DNA from: an uncultured Candidatus Melainabacteria bacterium
GTDB taxonomy: Bacteria; Cyanobacteriota; Vampirovibrionia; Gastranaerophilales; Gastranaerophilaceae
Direction of reading: 5' to 3'
Length of the DNA stretch: 28,135 nt
NCBI GenBank assembly: GCA_937891325.1
Contig: CALAFU010000312.1
Span: forward strand, 1-28,135
Positions 21,747 through 28,135 of this stretch are shown here, one piece after another. Position numbers and translations under genes: made by a program. A model generated the notes under the pieces. The model made no database searches and was not told the origin of the DNA. It saw nothing but the letters and a program-made list of their open reading frames with translations. Position 1 is the first letter of the stretch, and each line of letters opens with the position of its first letter.

Positions 21747-22837
21747 TATTTACCTGCCTTGTTTTCATCTGCTGCTTCAACTACTTCAATATTTGAAGCA
21801 TCTACATAATCACTTCCTAGAGCTAGAATACCATTCGTAACATTCTTTAGCAAACCTTCATCCATTTTTGTTAAATCAATTTCTGCAGGGTTAGGCTGCT
21901 CTTGATTGTTAATCATTTTCTTAAACATTTCTTGATCAACCATTGTCTTTGTTTGTATTGTCAATGTAACTGTTGCCATAACAGGTTTGGCTCGTAATGT
22001 ATTTTCAACCGCACGTATATCTGTTTTTGGTCCTACATATTTATCACTTCCTGCCATAATATACGGGATATCAACTTTAACATCTTTTACAATGACATGA
22101 GACATCGTAAAGAAGTTACCGAAAGAAACATCTACACGTGTGCCTACTCTAGTTTTTTGTTTTCCTTTAGCTAGATTTCCTTTGCTATCTTTTTTAATAG
22201 TAACATTTTTAACTTTACCATTTTTATCTTTTTCTACCTTAAAAACATGGCCATTAAAGTTTGTTACTAAAGGAGATGGACCTGGTGGAATTAATCTTCC
22301 TGACTTGTCGTCAATTCTAGGTTGTGCTAAAGATGACAACTGTTCAATAATATACAGCAAGTCATTCGATGATAAACCACCTGACTGTAGTCTAGTATTA
22401 CCTGTCCTAATATTATTGTCTGTATTTGATCGTGACGCATATAACTCTAACTTCAGTTGTAATGTTAAAGGTTTTGAACCTTGCCAAACTTGAATATTAT
22501 TAATTCTATGGGTAGTAGACGTTCCAGAAAATAGTTGAACAACACCATTAACAAACTTGCTTGAAGCTAAATCCATAGGGTTTATAGTACCGTAATCGTT
22601 GGTAAATTGCAACGACAAAACTTCTGGACAATATGCGCGAATAATCGTCAACCCATTATACGGTCTGTTTTTAAATGTAGGTGCTTTATACCCTGAACCT
22701 ATACCATTTTCACCTGAAATTCGTACTTCAAGAATATACGCAGGATTAATATTAATACTATCACCATCTGGCAAAGCATCATACTGAGTCACTGATCCTA
22801 AAACAGCATTCTTAATACTATTTAAAAAACCTGCCAT
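21746..22837 (-). CDS. Baseplate protein, probable tail tube cap (gp48-like)
   Basis: A 363-residue protein, nearly the length of T4 gp48, placed directly after the tape measure as gp48 follows gp29 in T4. The C-terminal half has VDVSFGNFFTMSHVIVKDVK, then DIPYIM and a strand ending ATVTLTIQTKT, fitting a tube-fold cap that joins hub and tube. A Lys/Gly-rich loop (about 200-225: KDKNGKVKNVTIKKDSKG) is probably disordered. AGGTAA precedes the ATG, 5 nt after the tape-measure stop. Assignment rests on position, length and strand pattern, so a different baseplate hub protein remains possible. Confidence 0.55.
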   Translation of the reverse strand: MAGFLNSIKNAVLGSVTQYDALPDGDSININPAYILEVRISGENGIGSGYKAPTFKNRPYNGLTIIRAYCPEVLSLQFTNDYGTINPMDLASSKFVNGVVQLFSGTSTTHRINNIQVWQGSKPLTLQLKLELYASRSNTDNNIRTGNTRLQSGGLSSNDLLYIIEQLSSLAQPRIDDKSGRLIPPGPSPLVTNFNGHVFKVEKDKNGKVKNVTIKKDSKGNLAKGKQKTRVGTRVDVSFGNFFTMSHVIVKDVKVDIPYIMAGSDKYVGPKTDIRAVENTLRAKPVMATVTLTIQTKTMVDQEMFKKMINNQEQPNPAEIDLTKMDEGLLKNVTNGILALGSDYVDASNIEVVEAADENKAGK

Positions 22838-22842
22838 ATTAA

Positions 22843-25203
22843 TTACCTACCTGTAGCTGCAATAGTTGTACTTGTTGACGGAATACCACCAGCAGAAGGA
22901 CTCTTTTTTGTTTGAATTGTAGTATTAACAAGATTAATACTTTTATTTAATTCTATTAACAAATTTTCAACAGTACAGAATTTATCACTAATTACTTGCG
23001 TGTTTTCTGATGAAGTCTTAACCATTTCTGCTGTAATTGCTGCTGTTGGTACTTGCACTTGAGGCACATAGTTAGACACCTGCCCTGTTACATTATTTAC
23101 AATGTCTTGAGGTGTCTGATTTAGATTTAACGCTGAAGTTTGTTTGATTTCTGCTGCAACAACAGGTCTATCAAAATAATCTCTAGCTGATACTTCTCCA
23201 CTACGTATTGCTATTTCATCGTCGATGACTTGTTTTAATAAATTTCTCTCTTCGCCCCTAACCTTGCCGGATCTATACAAAGCTTCTAAAGCATCAACCC
23301 CTTGTAAACCTTCACTCCCGAACTTTTTATAGGCCATTTGTTGATATTTGTTTAACAAAATCCCATGGTCATATGCTTTCATAGCACTTTCCAATTGAGC
23401 ATCAGATAGAATTGCTGTATCCTTCTTCTTCAACTCTTCAATCATTTGCTCTTTTGTCAATTTTCTACCTTTCATATCAGCAAACTCTTCGACTGATATG
23501 TCTTTTTTCGTTGCTTTTGTTAACTCCTTCATTTCTGTTGCATCAGAACGAGCACCTTCTAGACTCTTATTTACAGCCTCTTCGTGTTTTCTTTTTTCTT
23601 CTTCTAATTTTCTGTTTAAATACCACTGCAATAAACCATTAACAGCTTCTATTAAAAGAGCATACGCACGGAATTGTGGAATCACTGTTGCCAATGCATC
23701 TGTAACACCTAGAACGCCATGATTTAACATTCCTAACGAATCATTAGCATCCATCGCCTTCTTAAATTCATATGCATGATATGCTGTCAAACCTGCAAAT
23801 GTCGCAGCCCCTATTAACTTACTGCCTTTCATTACAAGTTTTACTACAGCAGATAATGTTGATAAATTACCCAATATACCTTTTACACCGACGAATACTA
23901 TTCCTAAAGCTTTTAATATGTCTTTCCAGTTGTTTTCGAAAGAAAACGTTCCATCTTTAATACTTGTTGCTAAATTTTTAAAAGGCGTTGTTATGAAATC
24001 TTTTAGCCATGCTTTAAACTGGTCACCTGAAAAATACAACGCAACCAAACCTAAAGTTGATACTAAACCCTTCTTAAATAGTGCAAATATTTCTTTCCAC
24101 GAATCTGAACGTGTTTTTTCAGAGACATCTTTTGTGGCTATCTTTCTACCAAACATATCTGAATATGTTTTTTCATGAGCAATCTCCGCACCAGTCTTTT
24201 TAACTGGGAGCAAAGATTGAAACATATTACTAATAGAATTTGTAAATTTAGCAAACATACCTTGTTGCTTTTCTTGTACAACAACCTGATCAGATTTTGC
24301 TACACTATCTTCACCAAAAATACTTTTTTTATTTTTAGAAGTCCCGCGCAACAATTCTTTAACGTCAATGTTTTTAAGATCTTCAGTCTTCTTTAGAAGC
24401 TTTTCAACGTTAATGGCAGAGTTGTGCAATGCCTTTGTAACCCTATCTTCTATCTCCATATTTTTCAATGTTTTGTTTGCTTCTTTTTTTGCAAAAGAAA
24501 ACATTGAGCTAAATACTGATGTAATGTATGGACCTATACCATCTTTGCTTAAAACCATTTGCGCTAACGAGCCTAATGCAGGATTAATAGCGCCCATAGC
24601 TAATGTTGCGGAAGCTTTGTTTAACCCACCAATTTCTGTTGCGTGATATGCAGATGCTACTCCTGCCCTTGCTGTATCAGACAATACACTTGTTTTGTTA
24701 TCTAAAATTTTATCATATTCTTCTAAAGCAGACACAGCTTCTCGAGTTGCTTTGGCACTTTCTTTTTCAGCCTCAGAAAGCAACTGTTTTCGTTTTTCTT
24801 CAGCAGCTTTCCTTGCTTCTTCTTGCTCTTGCTTGTTTCTTTTTTCGGCTTCACTTTTGATTTTTTCAATGCTTTGCTCAAAAGCCTTATCTAAATTCTC
24901 AACAGATTTCTTAAGGTTGTCATATACAGGATCCGTATTAACTTGAAAAGCTTTACTCATCTCTGATAGCAGTTTTCGCGACATACTTGCTACATCAACA
25001 GGTTTGTCATCAAAATTTCCAGTATCTACCCTTTTTGAATTTGTAGAAGCTTTTTGCGAAATAGCTGAATCATTCGTGCTAACAGTTTTTTCTCCACGAA
25101 CTACTGCTTGCTCACTTACACGACTGTTATTGCCACGATTATCTACATTAACCGTAACATTTTTATCAGTTGAAACGTTAACTGTTTGCTTTGAATCAGC
25201 CAT
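22843..25203 (-). CDS. Tail tape measure protein
   Basis: A 786-residue protein with the hallmarks of a tape measure (functional equivalent of T4 gp29). Residues about 85-175 are a long Lys/Glu/Ala coiled coil (SIEKIKSEAEKRNKQEQEEA onward). Hydrophobic, membrane-like segments lie centrally (LVSTLGLVALYFSG near 375-390; LGIVFVGVKGILGNL and AATFAGLTAYHAYEF to about 470), followed by further helices and a Ser/Thr/Pro-rich end. It sits after the chaperone pair and before the tube cap, the conserved place. At about 1.5 angstrom per residue it would set a tail near 118 nm, an estimate from the usual length rule. AAAGGTG precedes the ATG. Confidence 0.85.
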   Translation of the reverse strand: MADSKQTVNVSTDKNVTVNVDNRGNNSRVSEQAVVRGEKTVSTNDSAISQKASTNSKRVDTGNFDDKPVDVASMSRKLLSEMSKAFQVNTDPVYDNLKKSVENLDKAFEQSIEKIKSEAEKRNKQEQEEARKAAEEKRKQLLSEAEKESAKATREAVSALEEYDKILDNKTSVLSDTARAGVASAYHATEIGGLNKASATLAMGAINPALGSLAQMVLSKDGIGPYITSVFSSMFSFAKKEANKTLKNMEIEDRVTKALHNSAINVEKLLKKTEDLKNIDVKELLRGTSKNKKSIFGEDSVAKSDQVVVQEKQQGMFAKFTNSISNMFQSLLPVKKTGAEIAHEKTYSDMFGRKIATKDVSEKTRSDSWKEIFALFKKGLVSTLGLVALYFSGDQFKAWLKDFITTPFKNLATSIKDGTFSFENNWKDILKALGIVFVGVKGILGNLSTLSAVVKLVMKGSKLIGAATFAGLTAYHAYEFKKAMDANDSLGMLNHGVLGVTDALATVIPQFRAYALLIEAVNGLLQWYLNRKLEEEKRKHEEAVNKSLEGARSDATEMKELTKATKKDISVEEFADMKGRKLTKEQMIEELKKKDTAILSDAQLESAMKAYDHGILLNKYQQMAYKKFGSEGLQGVDALEALYRSGKVRGEERNLLKQVIDDEIAIRSGEVSARDYFDRPVVAAEIKQTSALNLNQTPQDIVNNVTGQVSNYVPQVQVPTAAITAEMVKTSSENTQVISDKFCTVENLLIELNKSINLVNTTIQTKKSPSAGGIPSTSTTIAATGR

Positions 25204-25212
25204 TTCGCACCT

Positions 25213-25410
25213 TTAAATAAACGACTCGGTCTGGAACTTGCCTGCACCTTCTGCTTGTTCTTGCATCTGTTCCAAAGTTTTTAAAGTTTTTTCATGTCGT
25301 TTATAGAACCAATAAAGTTCACGAATTGACATGTTTTCTAATTCAACCAGCTGTTGTTTTAGTTGATACGCTAGGAAGTATTCTATCTCTAATAAATCGC
25401 TTGGATTCAC
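25213..25410 (-). CDS. Tail assembly chaperone extension (gp51-like position), probably made by frameshift
   Basis: An open frame of 65 codons from a GTG, overlapping the end of the gp26-like gene by 68 nt in the +1 frame. It encodes IEYFLAYQLKQQLVELENMS then IRELYWFYKRHEKTLKTLEQ, an all-helical segment like the second part of tail-assembly chaperones. Neither the GTG nor the internal ATG has a ribosome site. In many tailed phages this second part is made only as a fusion through programmed frameshifting just before the tape-measure gene. A slip at TTC TTT C (25423-25417) would join residue F239 of the first protein to N-L-V-N-P and give about 306 residues. The frameshift is inference. Confidence 0.65.
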   Translation of the reverse strand: MNPSDLLEIEYFLAYQLKQQLVELENMSIRELYWFYKRHEKTLKTLEQMQEQAEGAGKFQTESFI

Positions 25411-26134
25411 TAGGTTGAAAGAATGATGTGATGTCGAGAGGTTCCTCTACAATCACTTCCTCCTTGCAATGTTCACAAACAAATTTATATGTATCTTTTA
25501 CACCCCATGTAAACTCTTTCCTAAATGCGGAAATAACCATCAAGTCACTCGGTGTAAATTTACCTTCATTATATGCTTTGAAGAGTTCTTCAATATCAAT
25601 CCCATTAACTTTATTTCTAAATAGGTTTAGATCAAGCAATATAGATCGCATATCCAGATTATCTGTGGCGACATTATGCTTTTTCAACATTGCTTCAGTA
25701 ATAAATTCATCACCAATTTTTGGTGCACGAATATACAACCCATTGGGGTAGTTGTCAAAAGGAAGTAAAATTCCACCCTCTTCAGTCAACTCTTCAGGAA
25801 CATCATCAATCATTAAATTATTTGAATTAACACATTGTACGTTATGTTGATTACAATGATAACATGTAAAACCAACTTGATGTGGAAAATCAGAAAATGA
25901 TTTTAAACGAAACCAATGAATGAGATATTTGAAATCATCAAAATACATTTGGTTAATATCAATACTAATATTTTCACCTAACAATTTAATGATACCACGA
26001 ATATCTGCTGTAACAGAGAGACGCTGTAACGTCTTTGCTTGTAATGTTGTTAAATCTTTTGCATAAATTTCAGACTCATACAAACGTTCACCAGGAACAC
26101 GTACAACTTCCGCATTACTTAAGCTTGTTAACAT
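25343..26134 (-). CDS. gp26-like baseplate/tail assembly chaperone with zinc ribbon
   Basis: A 263-residue protein resembling the T4 base plate protein family of gp26. The start at ATG 26134 is chosen over the in-frame TTG at 26149 because GAAAGG lies 7 nt upstream. Cys91-x-x-Cys94 (FTCYHCNQ) and Cys220-x-x-Cys223 (FVCEHCKE) form a probable four-cysteine zinc ribbon, with a further Cys101. The region between holds acidic turns and LRAPKIGDEF-like strands. It lies between a tube-fold gene and the tape measure, where tape-measure chaperones lie, and its 3' end overlaps a second frame that may extend it by frameshift. The last 23 residues in the zero frame are basic and differ from the helical extension. 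Confidence 0.7.
   Translation of the reverse strand: MLTSLSNAEVVRVPGERLYESEIYAKDLTTLQAKTLQRLSVTADIRGIIKLLGENISIDINQMYFDDFKYLIHWFRLKSFSDFPHQVGFTCYHCNQHNVQCVNSNNLMIDDVPEELTEEGGILLPFDNYPNGLYIRAPKIGDEFITEAMLKKHNVATDNLDMRSILLDLNLFRNKVNGIDIEELFKAYNEGKFTPSDLMVISAFRKEFTWGVKDTYKFVCEHCKEEVIVEEPLDITSFFQPSESKRFIRDRILPSVSTKTTAG
25417..25423 (-). other. Candidate +1 (or -2) frameshift site
   Basis: On the minus strand the codons TTC TTT followed by C allow a UUU to UUC re-pairing that enters the +1 frame directly (next codons AAC CTA GTG). UUU-C is a known +1 slip context in other viruses. The upstream limit of the second frame is a TAG shortly before, so the shift must lie within this short overlap. Confidence 0.45.
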
Positions 26135-26170
26135 AGAAAAACCTTTCAAATAGCTTTAAAAACACTACTT

Positions 26171-26178
26171 GAAAGAAC
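26171..26178 (-). promoter_or_regulatory. Candidate late-promoter motif (GTTCTTTC)
   Basis: A one-mismatch copy of the motif, 44 nt before the gp26-like start; TATAAA sits just upstream of it on the same strand. Confidence 0.3.
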
Positions 26179-26192
26179 TTTATAAAAAAATC

Positions 26193-27020
26193 TTAACCTA
26201 CGAAGCGGCTGACAATTGATCCTATTGAACCATATTGGGACAACACGTTTCCTGTAAAATTGTTCGAAATTAGATCTAGCGTCTGCCCGGCAACTAAAGG
26301 TTCAGCTGTAATGTTGTCACACATAAAAGTAATAGTTACCTTTATTCGATCTTCTTTATGATCACCTTTAAAAGATAATGAACTTAAATTTTTTGGATAT
26401 ACACCTTTAAATTTTATTAAATAAACAGGTAAAACAGACTTCATACCCAATAAATACAAATAAACTGGTTTTTTGTAATCACTTTGATAACCTACTAATT
26501 GATCATCCTGTACAACCATTCTACGCCATGTTTGAAAATATGAAATGATCGTGGCTGTGTTGTCACAATAAAATTCTGCTGAAAAAGTCGAAGAAGTTGA
26601 AACATGTGTAGGAAGGTTAATAGATGATCGACTTAACTTAAGTTGTACACTTTCTACATTTGGAAGTGTAAAATTAATGTTTTCACAAATTGGGTTATAT
26701 GAAAACCATTTTGCGTTCCCACTCTCTTGATGGTCACCTGTAGTGATACCATTTAATGAACTTTTACCTTGTTTTGTATCATACGAGTCACCATTCAAAC
26801 CACCTGTCGGCACCATAATAGATGGGAAAATTGCTTCCCACTGTGCTGTTTTTAAAGGATCAGGAAGGTTTGATACATCTTGAGGTGTCGGGAACCTTCT
26901 CAACACTTGCGAAACACCACCAATAGCATTAGTGAAAGCTTTTGACGAGGTTACCTTGCCAATAGTTTCATTAACCTTTTTGGTAATATTCTTTATTGCT
27001 TTAAAAGACCCGACACCCAT
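26193..27020 (-). CDS. Tube-fold tail protein (gp54/tube-initiator-like)
   Basis: A 275-residue protein directly after the tail tube gene. PLKTAQWEAIFPSIM near residues 58-72 and later strands (LPNVESVQLKLSRSSINLPT; FSAEFYCDNTATI; YLIKFKGVYPKNLSSLSFKG; IKVTITFMCDNI) follow the plan of tail tube and tube-initiator proteins (T4 gp19, gp48, gp54), where a gpV-like beta barrel is built. The first 50 residues are a basic helix. Its most likely role is starting or completing the tube at the baseplate. It starts 5 nt after the tube stop, with GGTGGGA upstream inside the tube gene. Exact equivalence to gp54 is uncertain. Confidence 0.6.
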   Translation of the reverse strand: MGVGSFKAIKNITKKVNETIGKVTSSKAFTNAIGGVSQVLRRFPTPQDVSNLPDPLKTAQWEAIFPSIMVPTGGLNGDSYDTKQGKSSLNGITTGDHQESGNAKWFSYNPICENINFTLPNVESVQLKLSRSSINLPTHVSTSSTFSAEFYCDNTATIISYFQTWRRMVVQDDQLVGYQSDYKKPVYLYLLGMKSVLPVYLIKFKGVYPKNLSSLSFKGDHKEDRIKVTITFMCDNITAEPLVAGQTLDLISNNFTGNVLSQYGSIGSIVSRFVG

Positions 27021-27025
27021 TTATT

Positions 27026-27532
27026 TTAATCCCACCAGTCAAACTGCCATGTCACTGAAAGTTTTAAAGCGTCTTTTGACATTGGATTAAAGCTTAAATC
27101 GCCTGTTTGTACTGGCCATGCACGACGCAATTTACGAGTTTTAACAGGTTCAAGTTTTGCATTTAACAAACGAACCGTTACATCAACTTTATATTCAGTT
27201 GAATAACCAGTAATTCCAGTATCAAGATCATGCATTAAGTTTAACCAACTTTGGAAACGATTCAGCATATCAGCATCCTGCGTTTCAATAACATCAGTTT
27301 TCCATGTACCTTCACGATGCTTTAAACCAGCATCAGTACGAGTGTTGCCGCTAATTCCCATGCTGATCTTATCAACAGTTTCGCCAGGGTATGTATATGA
27401 CTGAACACGCAATTCAAACTGCTGACCATCAATACCTTTATCACCTAAAAGGTTTTCAAAGACAAGATCAAACAAGTAACCTTTGGCTGGATCAGTCATT
27501 TGTAATGTTTCTTCTATAGGATGAACTCCCAT
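27026..27532 (-). CDS. Tail tube protein (gp19-like)
   Basis: A 168-residue protein, close to T4 gp19 (163 residues). It shows the usual order: YLFDLVFENL near the N-terminus, VQSYTYPGETVDKISM in the first third, TWKTDVIETQDADMLNRFQS in the middle, then RLLNAKLEPVKTRKLRRAWP and a final LSVTWQFDWWD. These proteins stack as hexameric rings to make the inner tube of contractile tails. GGAGG precedes the ATG by 7 nt, a strong site fitting a highly made protein. It follows the sheath gene, as in T4. Confidence 0.9.
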   Translation of the reverse strand: MGVHPIEETLQMTDPAKGYLFDLVFENLLGDKGIDGQQFELRVQSYTYPGETVDKISMGISGNTRTDAGLKHREGTWKTDVIETQDADMLNRFQSWLNLMHDLDTGITGYSTEYKVDVTVRLLNAKLEPVKTRKLRRAWPVQTGDLSFNPMSKDALKLSVTWQFDWWD

Positions 27533-27551
27533 AATAAACCTCCAATTTAAT

Positions 27552-27584
27552 GTGTGATGCTTTGATGTTATCTCTGCATCACAC
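27552..27584. terminator. Stem-loop between sheath and tube genes
   Basis: GTGTGATGC (27552-27560) pairs with GCATCACAC (27576-27584), 15-nt loop. In the direction of transcription (minus) there is no T-run after it, so it is more likely a partial attenuator or RNA-processing/stability element than a full terminator. Confidence 0.45.
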
Positions 27585-27590
27585 TTTTAA

Positions 27591-28135
27591 TTAACCAACA
27601 ATGCCAATAGTCGCATCAGCACGTTGAACAACAGTATTGAGTTTAATGAATTCAGCAGCATATTCAGGCTGAATATAAATATCAATATACATCTGATTGT
27701 TCATACGTACTTCAGGTGTATTGTTTGTTTCGTCACAAACAACCTTAAAGTCATATAAACCGCCAGCAGCTTTAATTGGTGCTAACCAAGCTTCGAACTG
27801 CATTGTGATTTGTGCACGACGATATGCTGTGTTTTGTTCAAACAAATGCCATTTAGCGGCTTCACGCAGTGATGTTTCAATGTAAATAACCATACGTGTT
27901 ACATTGATACGATCAAGTGCTGAAGGTTTAAATTGCAATGTTTTCTGACCCCAAATCAAATACATACCATTCGTTTTACGTATATAATTGACGCCAGATG
28001 AATAAACGCTACCCTGTTCTTCAGTAGCGTATTCATATGTCAAGCCAACAGGTGTTAACGCAGCACAAGCAACAACACCATTATTCATACCAGCAGGGGC
28101 AATCCAAACACCACGGTTCTGGTCTGTTCTGGCAA
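27591..28135 (-). CDS. Contractile tail sheath protein, C-terminal part (gp18-like)
   Basis: The C-terminal 180 residues of a tail sheath protein; the frame stays open through the right edge, so the start is outside the window. The edge portion reads ARTDQNRGVWIAPAGMNNGV, the sheath pattern D-x-x-R-x-V-W-x-A-P-A-G. Further in are NYIRKTNGMYLIWGQKTL and RINVTRMVIYIETSLREAAK, then WHLFEQN, all typical of the conserved C-terminal domain (R-I-N-V-x-R-x-x-x-Y-I-E-x-S-x), and a final IDIYIQPEYAAEFI. The sheath wraps the tube and contracts on infection. An internal ATG at 28088 is not a real start because the sheath motif runs through it. Confidence 0.9.
   Translation of the reverse strand, partial: ARTDQNRGVWIAPAGMNNGVVACAALTPVGLTYEYATEEQGSVYSSGVNYIRKTNGMYLIWGQKTLQFKPSALDRINVTRMVIYIETSLREAAKWHLFEQNTAYRRAQITMQFEAWLAPIKAAGGLYDFKVVCDETNNTPEVRMNNQMYIDIYIQPEYAAEFIKLNTVVQRADATIGIVG

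Noticed and set aside
23412..25216. Several plus-strand open frames opposite the tape measure
   Set aside because: They are Leu/Ser-rich reflections of the Glu/Lys-rich coiled coil on the other strand and lack ribosome sites.
27697..27885. Plus-strand open frame opposite the sheath
   Set aside because: The minus-strand sheath motifs fully explain this DNA.
1..28135. tRNA genes, CRISPR arrays, insertion sequences
   Set aside because: Looked for cloverleaf-like GC-rich blocks, regularly spaced repeats and transposase motifs; none found by eye.

Overview
The window looks like part of a large, AT-rich, contractile-tailed double-stranded DNA phage (myovirus) infecting a Gram-negative host. The evidence is a T4-like tail module (sheath, tube, tube-fold protein, zinc-ribbon chaperone, tape measure, tube cap, LysM-like wedge protein), several trimeric tail-fibre proteins, an M15 endolysin and two lipoproteins with clear lipoboxes. 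A GapR/DUF2312-like gene hints at an alphaproteobacterial host or ancestry, but that is weak inference.

Layout. (1) 1-2920 is a tail-fibre switching locus: a short fibre protein, a small unknown protein, a serine site-specific recombinase on the minus strand, and a roughly 0.73 kb segment holding two start-less alternative fibre C-termini placed tail to tail between inverted copies of a 21-bp site. A third copy lies at the left edge and points into another cassette outside the window. (2) 2931-12708 and on to 13049 holds mostly small unknown or accessory genes on the plus strand. They sit in short units, several headed by sigma70-like promoters (TTGACA, 17 bp, -10) and some closed by strong hairpin terminators. 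They include GapR-like, ThyX-like, winged-helix and glutaredoxin-like proteins, small membrane proteins and lipoproteins. (3) 13083-13601 (minus) is the endolysin. (4) 13716-19621 (plus) is a tail-fibre cluster of four genes. (5) 19720-21346 is a small unknown gene and a second early-type lipoprotein. (6) 28135-21363 (minus) is the tail module, running from the sheath (cut by the window edge) to a gp53-like wedge protein.

How it fits together. The minus-strand module builds the tail tube, sheath and hub, with a probable +1/-2 frameshift making a long form of the tape-measure chaperone. The plus-strand fibre genes supply host recognition. The recombinase locus probably swaps fibre C-terminal domains. 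No fibre N-terminal portion adjoins any of the three sites here, so the expressed copy should lie left of the window and this locus behaves as a store of silent tips, similar in logic to the Mu/P1 invertible segments or a shufflon. Genes with structural roles tend to carry a GTTCTTAA-like motif 36-45 nt upstream of their start instead of TTGACA, which may be a phage late-promoter element.

Limits: all family names come from reading motifs by eye, with no database search. Many accessory genes remain unrecognised. No tRNA, CRISPR array or insertion sequence was seen.
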